64,000 nt of DNA, from contig CM021315.1 of NCBI GenBank assembly GCA_010645155.1, positions 8,794,478 through 8,858,477 of the forward strand. Direction: 5' to 3'. Origin of the DNA: Tigriopus japonicus. Lineage: Eukaryota; Arthropoda; Copepoda; Harpacticoida; Harpacticidae. Each line of letters opens with the position of its first letter. The stretch's first letter is position 1. The notes below the pieces were generated by a model. That model did not search any database and had not been told where the DNA came from. It saw nothing but the letters and a program-made list of their open reading frames with translations. The position numbers and the translations under genes were made by a program. This document shows positions 1-11,300 of the stretch, one piece after another.

Positions 1-54
1 ATTGATACTGACGACAACAACGGCAAACATTAGAAAACATTAAAAAATTCAAAA

Positions 55-150
55 AAGCCAAACAACCTAACTGTGTCGACGCTTCTGTCCCATGAGCTTC
101 TTTAACTGATACAACTTTTTCATTAGCAAGTAAGGAGGTCTCCGCAAGAG
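55..150 (+). repeat. Dispersed repeat, copy 1 (partner near 29250-29335)
   Basis: AGCCAAACAAC, GACGCTTCT and CCATGAGC...TCTTTA occur in the same order and spacing at about 29251-29335, inside intron 4 of the second ceramidase gene. The two copies are diverged but clearly related over about 80 bases. Ends and class are not resolved. Confidence 0.5.
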
Positions 151-286
151 GTTGAGAGATTGTACATCTGTGATGTATTTCGCCTCAAACTGCGATTTGA
201 AACGTGTTGTGTAGCTGCACCTTTTGCGAATTATTAAGAACCATTATGGTTTCAATGATTTATCCTAATATGGTCTCATTACTCAC

Positions 287-1242
287 CATTGGAAGAAGCT
301 GTGTTGCTTTGAGCGTACAAATTTCCGTCAGCCCAAATGTTGAAGTAAACTCTATTCACACCTTTGGCAGCGAGCTTACTGAATCCTTGGTCAATTTCCC
401 CATATGAACCGTGATAATTGTATCGGCTCACCCAGGTTCCAACCACATTCAAACAATTATTACCCCCTAGAAGTGAAACATTAGTAGTATTGTCAACATG
501 TTTAACTGGGAAGTATGTCCGGAAATTCGCGCAACCTCTTACCGCAAACGTTGTCTCTGAAGCAACAAGTTTCGGTAGATCCACCTCCGGCACAAAGGCT
601 AGTATCTGAATCTTGTGCATTGGCTTCACAACATCCCAAAGGCACACATTTGCCATATGATCCAAGATTGTAATTGTTCTTACACCCAGTATCATTAGCT
701 AAAAAGCGTTCAGACATTTTTGGGATTATTTGCGATTGGTTCATTATTTGATGAAACACATAGGGGATTTGAAAACTTAACGTGCGATCCAAGAAATCAA
801 TATTTGTTGGTGTACTTTGCATTTCGTGTCCGAAAAAAAATGTATAAAAACGTGTCCCTCAGAAAAAATCACTAGCAGAAAATATGGATAATAGGTGGAA
901 TACGGAAAATAGGAAGATCACCCAATAACACTTGCAAAAAAAGAGGTCGCAAGAGTTTTTTTTTACAGTTTTGAACGTATAAAGTAGAAATGGATTTAAG
1001 CTTTAACGAAAAAGCAATTTTGATAGGAACATTGGTCTATCAAACGTGTTCTTAGATGTATATGATTTAATCTCAAAGTTTTCCAACATAACGTTCCCAG
1101 CTCTATCTAACCAATCATTAAGAATCTTCGCTTAATCCATACATTTTTGACTTTTTTGGACGTTATTTATGAGACAGAATGTTATCAACTCACCTGCAAC
1201 CAAAGCCAAGGTGGCAAGCAAAATCAAAGCTTGTTTTCCCAT
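287..1242 (-). CDS. Secreted GHL10-like glycosyl hydrolase, 5' part (partial, runs off left edge)
   Basis: Seen: three exons join in frame on the minus strand, 1242-1194, 698-543 and 466-287 (introns of 495 and 76 nt; the second has a TACTAAT branch site and TTCTAG acceptor). The start is ATG at 1242, the first Met of a clean signal peptide (MGKQALILLATLALVA). Residues 18-68 are cysteine-rich (GKC, GCC, SLC, TCCF, VCGGNNC), matching the C..GxC....C..G.C.G....CC pattern known from microbial and fungal secreted wall enzymes. From about residue 70 the protein reads VVGTWVSRYNY...KLAAKGVNRVYFNIWADGNLYAQS. This resembles the first strand and helix of GHL10 (YddW/DigH-type) enzymes, which act on peptidoglycan glycan strands. 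The third exon ends at a GTGAGT donor (286-281) in phase 1, so the catalytic remainder is missing here; an acceptor near position 8 could start the next exon. Inference: an exported digestive or defensive glycan hydrolase. Family call moderate; exon structure good. Confidence 0.62.
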
Positions 1243-1303
1243 GATCGAATGTCCACTTTCCTCCCAAAAGTCTTGATTAACCTCTTTCAATGGTCAAGAC
1301 TGT

Positions 1304-1311
1304 CTTATATA
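1304..1311 (-). promoter_or_regulatory. TATA box of the GHL10-like gene
   Basis: TATATAAG on the minus strand, 62 bases upstream of the signal-peptide ATG. Expected transcription start is near 1275, leaving a 5' leader of about 30 nt. Position and match are typical of a core promoter; no transcript evidence is available. Confidence 0.55.
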
Positions 1312-1629
1312 ATTGGACTTTATCAGCATGTGTAAATATTGCTGGTCATCAAGAATTGTTGTAGGGTCGACAATTATCATTATCATTAAACATTTGCTTA
1401 TCACGTTGCCAATGTTTGCTGAGGCTCTAACGTACAAGTTTCTGTTAGCATGAAATACTGCTTCCTCATCCGTGAACTTATTGGGCTATCCGGGTCATTA
1501 ATTCATGTTTACTTGGGCATTAAATAAGATTTGCAAAGGCTATGAAATGTTTTGATTCGGTTGCAGAACAATAATCCCTTGTTTTATGACGGTTGCATCT
1601 TATTCAAATCCGTTCAACATCGTAGAAAC

Positions 1630-4236
1630 ATGGTTTGGATTTTATTTTTGATTGTTGCAATTGAAGGCTGTCCTTATAATTGGACTCATTTAGAGAATCA
1701 TTGTTATGGAATAATTCCTCCTGGATCCAACGTATGTCTTCAAAAGAAATTATGTCTTGAAATATTTTAAAGCAAATCAATGTTTGAGTTCATTGCTTTC
1801 TTTTAAAGGAAAATGTTCAAAACGCTTGCATTGAGCGGAATGGAACCATTTTGGATTTTGTCCCAGTTCCAAAGAACTTGCAAACCGTCATGGAGTCTCT
1901 CAACATCAGCCAAAACCAGGTCTGTAAACTGTTTCAAATATATTTTGGACTGTATCATAGCTACTTTTATAGAAATTTTGGACAACTGGCACGTTGATTG
2001 GATGCTCTCCGCATTTTGCATTCAAATCCAAGCGGGCTCTGCATATTAGAAAAGTGGAAGATTTGGGGGATTCTGGCAGATGCCTAACTTATTCACCTCA
2101 TGAGGAGAAGTTCCAAAAAAAGGATTGTTCCTCCCATTTCCATGCTTTATGTCAAGTTATTACCATTAAAATTGATGGTGGCTTCTCTGCATGGACCAAT
2201 GGGTCATGTTCCAAATCATGTGGGGATGGTGAATTGATCCAAACCAGGGAATGTTCCAACCCTGAACCAAAATTTGGTGGAAAACCTTGCGATGGTCCAC
2301 AAAACAGAACCGTTCATTGCAACAATGGACCTTGTCCAAGTATAAAAGATTATATAACACATTGATATTTTTGGTCGATTTTAAGTTCGTTCCAGTTCAT
2401 GGAGGGTTTTCTGAATGGATCAACCAAGCTTGTTCCACGACTTGCGGAATGGGTGAGATGGTTCAGACACGAACTTGTACAAATCCTGCTCCAATGTTTG
2501 GTGGACATGATTGCTCTGGATCTTGGGAACAAGTGGTTCCATGTTATTCTCAACCGTGTCCTAGTAAGACTTAGGGACCTTCAGTAAATGGATTATTGAT
2601 TACATAAATGCTTACATGGTTGCAGTTCATGGAGGATTAAGTGATTGGATCAACGGAACTTGTTCTGTTTCATGTGGGACCGGAATAATGTTTCAAGACA
2701 GAACTTGTTCCAATCCAGAACCAAGGTTTGGAGGAAGAGATTGCCAAGGATCTCTCAATCGAACCCTTTCATGTTCATTGGATCCATGTCCAAGTACGTA
2801 AAAAGTATCATCATTTCAATTTAAAACGTTCAAAGCGTGAATATTTGATAATTACCAGTTCACGGAGGATTTAGTGATTGGCAAAATTCGTCGTGCTCAG
2901 TCTCTTGTGGAACGGGAGTTATGATCCGAACAAGAGATTGTTCCAATCCTGAGCCCAAATTTGGAGGAAAAAGTTGCGAAGGAAGTTACGAACAAACCGT
3001 AACATGCACCTTGGATCCATGTCCAGGTAGATCCTCGAAAATAATTTTAAACGTTCAAACAAAATTCTTTGTTTTGTTCCAAGTTCACGGTGGATATAGT
3101 GAATGGATGAATGGGCCATGTTCTTCCACATGTGGACCCGGACAACTCATTCAAACTAGAGAGTGTTCCAACCCTATTCCACAATTTGGAGGTCGAAGCT
3201 GTGAAGGGCCTACCAGTAATGTTGTTCCATGTGAAATTGTGCCTTGTCCAGGTATTATATCCATGATCCATTTTCAAGGAACAAATATCATCTCTTCAAA
3301 TGTTCCACCATATCAGTTCATGGAGGATTTAGTAAATGGGAAAGTGGTCCATGCTCAGTGTCATGCGGTGAAGGAGAAATGATCCAAACGAGGACTTGCT
3401 CCAACCCTGTTCCCCAATATGGAGGAAAGTTCTGTGAAGGAGAGTCCAACCAAACTGTTCCATGTATTATGGACCCTTGTCCGAGTAAGAAGTAATTTTT
3501 TGTATCTTTGGATTTATCTTTGCATTTTGGCTTTACTTGATAGTTGATGGAAGGTTTGGTGAGTGGAGCAATGGTCCATGCTCCGTGTCTTGTGGTGAAG
3601 GAGAAATGGTCCAAACCAGGACTTGCTCCAACCCTGTTCCCCAATATGGAGGAAAGTTCTGTGAAGGAGAGTCCAACCAAACCGTTCCATGTATTATGGA
3701 CCCTTGTCCAAGTAAGAAGTAATTTTTTGTCTCTATGGATTTATCTTTGCATTTTGGCTTTACTTGATAGTTGATGGAAGGTTTGGTGAGTGGAGCAATG
3801 GTCCATGCTCCGTGTCTTGTGGTGAAGGAGAGATGGTCCAAACCAGGACCTGCTCCAACCCTGTTCCCCAATATGGAGGCAAAGATTGCATCGGCGATAA
3901 GACTCGAACTGTGGAATGCCGTCAATCAGAGTGCCCACAAGAAAAAAGTTAGTAAGAGAGTGTGTTTTGTGTTCAAAGCTAAAATACATTTTGCCCTTTT
4001 CTTTCAAAGATCCTTGGCCTTGCTTAGATTTTGGACACATCTATGTTCCAAAATCTGAGTCACAGCTCATAGAGGCTTTCAGGGTGCATTACGCCCAAAG
4101 TTGTGCGGATTTGTGTGAAAGAGAGCCAGATTGCAGGTTCACCACGTATCGTCGTAACATTTGCTCCCTTTTCCGCGGATCTTACACAAGGGAACCGAAT
4201 CATTTCGTCATCTCATCCGACAGAAGGAATTGTTAA
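1630..4236 (+). CDS. Secreted C-type lectin-like / eight-TSR / PAN-like mosaic protein
   Basis: Seen: 11 exons in frame: 1630-1731, 1809-1919, 1973-2339, 2396-2563, 2626-2793, 2859-3026, 3084-3251, 3317-3484, 3544-3711, 3771-3947, 4010-4236 (stop TAA); 663 aa; introns 53-77 nt. Residues 1-13 form a signal peptide (MVWILFLIVAIEG). Residues 14-132 are a C-type-lectin fold (CPYNW...HCYG, NACIERNGTIL, FWTTGTLIG, GRCLTY, HALCQ) without WND or EPN ligands, so sugar binding is doubtful. TSR1 is residues 139-193, TSR2-7 are 56 aa each, TSR8 is 530-588. All have the six TSR cysteines, the CSxxCG core and R-x-CSNP. The first WxxW Trp is replaced by Phe, Tyr or Leu. Residues 589-663 (CADLCEREPDC, FTTYRRNICSL) look like a PAN/apple module. 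Six exons hold one TSR each, 168 nt, phase 1-1. Likely role: extracellular adhesion or recognition (inference). Weakest splice sites: the GTCTGT donor after exon 2 and the GTTAGT donor after TSR8. Confidence 0.82.
3377..3880 (+). repeat. Recent 227-bp tandem duplication within the TSR exons
   Basis: The intron after TSR6 (3485-3543) and the intron after TSR7 (3712-3770) are both 59 nt and differ at only a few bases. The 3' part of TSR6 matches TSR7, and the 5' two-thirds of TSR7 matches TSR8. The repeat period is 227 bp, one 168-nt exon plus one 59-nt intron, which fits a recent duplication or gene conversion. Earlier TSR exons have unrelated introns. Confidence 0.85.
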
Positions 4237-4286
4237 AAGTTCATGCCTGACCTTTGTGGAACCTGCGTTAGAGAGAAGGAGGGGGA

Positions 4287-4292
4287 AATAAA
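4287..4292 (+). terminator. Poly(A) signal of the lectin/TSR gene
   Basis: AATAAA, 50 bases after the stop codon at 4236. It supports 4010-4236 as the terminal exon. Confidence 0.65.
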
Positions 4293-7200
4293 CGTTTGAA
4301 TGATTGATGACCGTCTCACGCCAATTTCAGATGTACCATCGTCAATTATCTTGTTGAGAAAGCCCCTTATCAGTGTGGGTGTACCTCTGCCATTTGAAGC
4401 GCTGGTTTGACATTTCACATGGACCAAACCCTAGAGGTTGTTTAATCGAAGACACTCTATATCAAACTTGTTTTTTTCTGACATTAGCAATGGAGCATTT
4501 AGTCCTCAGTGCGAATTACAGAGAAACAGCTTATGCTTAAACATGTAACTAAAATGAGAGGTTATTTCAACCATGTAAATGTTCTGTAGAATTCTTATTG
4601 TAGTAACAAGGCCTTATTTGATTTTGTTATAAATCCTTTGTCGTCATTCTTGCATTGGCCATGGACAACTGTAGTTCTACGGACGAATTACTGAACTACA
4701 GTAAAAGTCCAGTCTTTGCTTTCTGTTTTATTAGAGATTGTTTAAAACTAGAAATTGTTCCAGTGAATTTCCATTGGAGGAGTTGAAGAAGTGGTTTGTA
4801 AAAGAGACGTGTAAAGTACTGGTATTATTTTTAGCTTCATGGGCTGATCATGCTGTGCACAATCATTGTCAAAACTACTATGATCAAAGCTCTTCCTTCT
4901 AGTCTCTCCAAAATTTAGAAGGCAAAAGTACTGATAATGTACACACATTGTTCCAAGTTGTTGGCTTCTCCATCTTGTGTTAGGCACTCAACTTGAGTTT
5001 GCATGGTCAAATAACTGACCTTCAAAAGAGCACAGCATTGAATTAGCTTGTATGGTGCTGAAGACTAGTCAACACCTCAAAAAATGGAAACACTGAAAAC
5101 AAACGGCATCCTTGTGCCAATTTGAATAATATCCCACCTCTCTATGTAATCTTTATTGAATTATTCTTACATCATACTTGACTTAGACCTTGTTTTTATT
5201 TTCTTAATCCCTTTCAATAAACACTCACTGAATACAGGATTGATGATCAAATGATTTTATGATAAAAGTAATGAATCTTGAGAGTTGAGTTAGCTAGCAC
5301 CAACATAAACCCTACAAAAGGCCTAGATTATTAGAGTTTACTAGACTAGGCTAGATTACAAGAAAGAATTGTGAACCAAGGTCTTCAGCATGCTTGTGCT
5401 TAAGAATACAATGTTTTTGAAATAAAATTGGGTAAGATTTGAAAGCAGGAATAAATTTCCTTCCACAAGTACTTTAAGCTGAGTTAGAACTGAGCTAGAA
5501 AAAAGCTGACTGCTGATTTTGGCTGCAATTGAAGAATCATAACATTGCAAGGTTGTTACTAGAACTTTTGCCTGCCTAAAATGTCTTAACTGCACCACTA
5601 CTGGTGTTGCTAACTTATTCCATCAAGGGAATTTCAGGGTATGCTCTGTGATATTTGAGGTCCACTCTGAACAGCTTGAGTTGCAGTTTCCCTCAATCAT
5701 GATGACCTGATCAATAGAGTTGGGATTATAATGTTCTATGTTTAAGTAAAAAGATAATGGATGGGCTATTTCTGCCCCAAAAATCATTTCTTATCAGGTT
5801 TTTGAGGGATTTGTGGTGCTAGGGTTTGAGGTTTGATCCTGGCCTGACTAGCAAAGCCAGCCTTCACATCATCGAGTTTATTTGTTAGGCAATCTCTTGA
5901 TCTTGTCAGGCATCAGATGGTTCTCAATCTAGGGGTGTGGAGTAGCATCTAAAAGTTTCCTTGAGAAAGGTCAGGAAGGAGAATTGAACCTGGGACCTTT
6001 CTCTCTGCAGGAAACTGCACGGATTGCTTAAAAATCAATAAGTCTGTAGGCTTATCTTTCTCCTCTTTGTAGGTCTAAAATTGATCACTTTGTATTGGTC
6101 AATGCTGTCTCTTGGGTTCTACTGATGGATTTTGAGTTCGATTTTTGCCACAGTTTTGCCATTTTCGTCCTTTAGGGTCAAAAAGCTTACCACCACTAAG
6201 CTTCTCAAAAAGCATGAGACCAAATCTCCTAGAAAAATATGGCCGCAGTGCAAACAAGAAGTCTATTGTTATAACTACCAATAGAACTTGAACTTGATTT
6301 AGTTTGAGTTTTGCCATGTTGGTTTTTTTAAATTGCAATTAAACTACAAGTCAAAAATGGCAACACTCTCAACTCCAAACCCATCACTTTGTGGCTTCTC
6401 CTTTTTTCCTATTCTCTTGCTCCTCATTAAAGAGGATGAGTGATTTTGAATTTGAAATTGACATTTTTGGTCTGTAATAGCCTCAAAATGAGGACGAATC
6501 ATGATTTCCTTGAAAGCTAAAACTATTTCTTCTTACAACAATTAACAACTTCCAGTTGACTACCACCAATTTCAAATCATTGTTTTAAGGAAATTTCCCT
6601 CATATGCACTCCATTTTTGCATCTTGAGGTTTTGAGGTTGCTTTTTGCAACAGTCTATTAGATTTTGACACACCCAGCCTACCTGAATAGGCAAGGTTTA
6701 ACTCTCAAACTTACAAACAAAAAATGCCATAAAGAATCAATAATGCTTGAATTATTGTTAATACGTAAAATGGGAATGGGATAGGAAATAAGTTTTGCAG
6801 AACTTTCAATAAACTCAATCCCATGCAATTGCTGTTTTATATTTTTACTGTATATTCTGGGTGCTTCAAAAGAACTGGAACAACTAACGTTTTTATCTAT
6901 AATTTGTGATAGAAACTATACATGAATTTTACCTTCATGGCATATGATTGGCCAAACACTTGACTTGAAGAGTCAAAAAAGAATTTCTCTCAATTTCAAT
7001 ATTCAAGTGACAGCAGCTTTTCCAGCAAATAGTAACATTTGAAAACAGTGCATTCATGATTTCAAAATTTTTTCCCTTCCAAAAATTTACTAAAATCGAA
7101 AATACCGGCGACACAAGGGGAATAGTACATGTATCTCAAAAATTTTATCTTTTGCGCCTTTTTGAGCTTTCTACATTTTCTATGAGATCAACCATTTCCC

Positions 7201-8302
7201 ACTTACAGACATGGTTTCCTGTTCCATTGCTTAGAACCACACAGTATGTTGTCTTGGAATGAACTGAATGAACTTACAACATTCACAAAAATGGCAGCCC
7301 TTCCCTTAATTGGAATGCTTAGCTTTCAATCCCATTTCAGCCCAAGTTTTACTGTAATACAAGTATTGACATTTCCTTTGTCTGTGTAAAAACAGCCCTG
7401 AAATTTTCATTTTTTCTTGCTTTTTTAAGTACAAACTTTTTTTCAAGAGTTTCCCTTATCAAGTTTTGCTCTAGTCTAAATTGTGATGACCTTGTACACA
7501 TCATTTGCCAATATGCAACCATCCTGAATAAAGAGTTTTTCATCGCCTTGCAATGCCAACATTGTTGCCTTGCCAACTGTACATTTTTTAACAAATCTTG
7601 TCCTTCCCAAGTATGGAAGTGTTGTATGGAAGATCTGATGTCTTCTGTAAACTGCATCTACACATTCACTCTCTTTGAAAAACCCAGTGGGCCACATTTT
7701 TATAAGATGTAGAATATGACCACAACCAATACCAGTTCTCAGTCAACATCTTTAGACAATATCACATAGATACAAACTCAAGTGGTCAGTGAACAACGTT
7801 CACGACTTTGCCACAAAGAGTGTCTTCAGGATTTCATGGGACCATGTAAAGATTCATGGTTTCACTCTCGACTGGCTCGTTCGTAGGTTCGATTTCGACA
7901 AAAAAGACAAAACCAACGGCCAATATTCAATGCATAATTGAAACCAACAAGAAAGTGTTCTCCACACACTCTTTCACAACAAACTACCAACATAGTGAAC
8001 CAAACAACTCAACCAATAATCACGGTAAGATTAGTTACATATTATCAAGATAAAGGTCTGGAAACCACTTGCATATGGATAAGATAAAATGTACTTTTCG
8101 GTAGGTCCGAAATCTGGTTTGACCCGGTTTTTTACATTGATCTTAGATTGGAGATTGTTGTCATCGTTAGATTTTGCCGATTCAATCACGCAACCTGTCC
8201 AAAGTTATAATCCTTATCTCGAATTTCTAATCGCTACAGACCTCTTCTAAACGTCAATATCCTTGGAACAAAGCAGATGACATTTGGAGGCAGTCGTTGG
8301 GA
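4293..8302. other. Gene-free interval upstream of the first ceramidase gene
   Basis: No convincing coding region seen on either strand; ORFs are short and lack protein-like composition. It holds a hAT-type MITE (6120-6389) and a short imperfect hairpin (5954-6016: AGTTTCC...AAAGGTC facing GACCTTT...GGAAACT). The 5' leader and promoter of the ceramidase gene should lie at the right end, but I see no clear TATA box. Confidence 0.5.
6120..6389. mobile_element. Non-autonomous hAT-type MITE, diverged copy
   Basis: Terminal inverted repeats TACTGATGGATTTTGAG and (reverse complement of the right end) AGTGATGGGTTTGGAG. The interior shares order and wording with the 57641-57937 element (GTTTTGCCA, GGTCAAAAAG, ATATGGC, GCA.TGC). 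No clean target duplication survives here, so this copy is older. No transposase ORF. Confidence 0.6.
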
Positions 8303-11300
8303 ATGGCACCTCTCGAAAAGATTGGCTATTTTGGCAAGCCCACGTCCTCCATTGATTGGTGTGAACATAACTATGAGGTCTCATTTTACGTTGCCGAATT
8401 CTGGAACACCGTTTCCAATTTGTTCTTGATTATTCCTCCTTTTATGGGTTTCATCAAATCCAAAGCTCAAGGAATGGAAATGAGGTAATGTAAGTTTTAC
8501 GCTTTTAAAGAATTGATTTCTAGGTTTTTACTGTGACGGGATAAAAACCATAAAACTAAAAGTGTTGCTTTATCAATAGGTTTAAAATGCATTTAAATCA
8601 AGGAAATACAGTTTTTCGGGAAGATAATTACTAACATCAAGGTACTTGAGCTTGTGCAAATAGAACTTTTGTTTTATTGACAACACATAAAACGTCATCA
8701 TAAACTTAGGTTGATTCAACACACAGTGTCTCCAATGAAGGAGATGCAAAAGTCAATACAGATTAAAAGCAACACTCATCGCATTCAACGGATAGTATTT
8801 AATGGACATTCTTAATCTCATGAGGAAAATCCATATATAATCGTAGACTAAAAAGTAGGAATATTTTAAGTACAGGTTTCACAAATGTTTGATTTCGTTT
8901 CAAATTAAAAATAGTTTTGGTTTCAAAGGATTCCCATGAGTTGTTAGACTGAACGAAACCCATCAAAATTAATAATGAAGTATGGAACAGTGAGGATATT
9001 TCTTCTTCACTCTGCAAAAAATATAATCATAATTGTTATTGCAAGAATATATCACAATCTCATTAGATATATCAAATTGATCAATTTGATACACTGAAAA
9101 TAAGATAGAGTTTTAACGTCAGGCAATAATTTCAAGGCCTTATTTTTTTGGCAGTAATAGACCGAAAGAGCTCCTAGCCGAAATTGAAAAAAACAGACAA
9201 CTAAGCTATTTGAAAACATGGAATTCAGCTTAAAATCACAACCACTCATGGATTACGGGAAGACAAATGGCTTGTTTATAATGCGGGAATATTTCTGCTT
9301 TAGGCAATTTTTGTGCCATAAACGAGTTCAAGCTTTATCTCTCAACCCCCATTATGCATTTCTGCTTTCGATTTTAAATATGCCTAAAAATCAAAATCAA
9401 AATTCTCACTGAAGTTTCGGTTGAAAGCGATTCTGGTTGTTTTAGGTTTTTTGACTTGGAGAGTTTTTAGTGCAATTTTGGAAATTTAAAGTAGCGTTTT
9501 CAAGGGTCATTTTTCTCAACTTCATAAAAAACGTATTTTCCCCTTTTTTACTTATTGTGTTTATGCCTCCTCTTAGTGTGTTACTTGTTTTTGATTGGTA
9601 TTGTACATCTAATTCAATTTTCATGCCACTTTTGCATAAGACATGTGTCTCCAATGATTATTATGCACTAATAAAAATAGCTCATAAGAAAGGTCGTGTT
9701 TAAACAAGAAAGCAAAAGGTTTTATTTATCAACTCACAAATTTTATAGCTTGTAAAATTGTATTTAGAGAAAAGTCCGTTCAGGAACTAAAAATATCTTT
9801 TGCCTTTAAAATAGAGTTATCTTTTTGTCAGGTGGGATTTGCCCTCATTATGACTTTACGGTATAACACTAATTCGTCTAGAAAAACGAAAAGAAGCAAT
9901 CAGTTTAATGATCTGAAATTGGCGATATTTAAGTGCTCTATTGTACAAAAATACTAGATATCGTTTATCGTAGAGGACTAAAGTTTTAATCATGCACCCA
10001 TTTGATCGATTGGTCCTTTCAAGAAGCACTGGAATCATGGAGTGGGAGGCTAGCAATGAGAATAATGATTTCCAGTAAGAACAATTCAATTACGTTCTTC
10101 TGCAAATGACACCTTGCTTTTGTGACTTGAATACGTATTTCAATTTTCAGCTCAATCGAACTTCGGAGACAAAAGTTCTGCTCTCTCAAAGCTCAGTGCA
10201 AATCCTACCGATAATGAATGAACTAGCCCTTTTGTGGTAATCGTTTTACCACAAAATGGCGAATTCATTCATTCTATGCTCTCGTCAGTACATAAGTTTG
10301 AGAAGGCATAACTTTTCACTCCGGCATTCGATTGGGCTGAAATTTGAAATACGTGTTCTTCTCAATGCAAGCCAGGTCTCATTTGCAGAAGAACGCAAAT
10401 GGTTAGTTTTTGCTGGAAATCATAATTCTCATTGCTAGCCTCCCACTCCATGATTTCCGTGCTTCTTGGTCCTTTTTAGGATTAATGTCTCCACAGGATT
10501 AGGGAAAAAAGGAAAGCTTAGCTAAAAGTGCATTGATTAGAAGAAAATTGTGTTACAATTTTGGTTGATAATGCCCGGAAGTAGAATATTACGGTTTTTT
10601 TTGTTCTCTATTTTCCTTCTTCTTTTCGAATCCTTCAGAAGCACTGATCCTTGGTAAGCTCAATCGTTCTCATGCATCAAGGGCTCTTGTAATTCTTGTG
10701 CTTTAGTTTTTCATGTTCCTGAAAAGTTGAAAGGCTTTTTTTTACATGACACTTTATAACCTTTGAAGTTGGTTAAATTCATCGATTAAACTCAATAATA
10801 ATTGCTACCAAAATACGTCATATGATTTGATTCGACACTGAAAAGTTCAAGACAATGAATGCTCAAAAAAAAAACCAATCAACGTCAAACATGTCAAATA
10901 GTCCTAATCTCTAGTTTTCTCTCAAATTTAGAATACTAATAATGTTAGACACCACAAAAAGCAACAAAATTCTTTTGAAAATGATTTTTTGAAACTCCTT
11001 CGTGTATTGTTTGCTTCCGTTAAATCTCTTCTCTTGCACCACAATATTTGATCAAACTCATTATTCTTGAAAAACGCAATTGCATGATAAATAGGGGTGC
11101 AGTTTTCATGCATATGCACGTTTTTACAGTGCACTTTTCATGCATATGCACGTTTTTACAGTGCACTTTTCATGCATATGCACGTTTTTACAGTGCACTT
11201 TTCATGCATATGCACGTTTTTACAGTGCACTTTTCATGCATATGCACGTTTTTACAGTTTTGACCGTTTTTTTTCTTTATTTGCACTTTTTCCCGTTTTA

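Noticed and set aside
502..822. Reading the 106-codon and 138-codon minus ORFs as two separate or frameshifted genes
   Set aside because: A 76-nt intron with proper donor, branch site and acceptor (467-542) joins the good parts of both frames.
5954..6016. tRNA gene on the minus strand (GGTTCAATTC resembles a B box)
   Set aside because: No A box or acceptor pairing at the right distance; the motif is in the loop of a short hairpin.
11107..11261. CRISPR-like regular repeat
   Set aside because: Units abut with no unique spacers and the genome is eukaryotic; it is a satellite.
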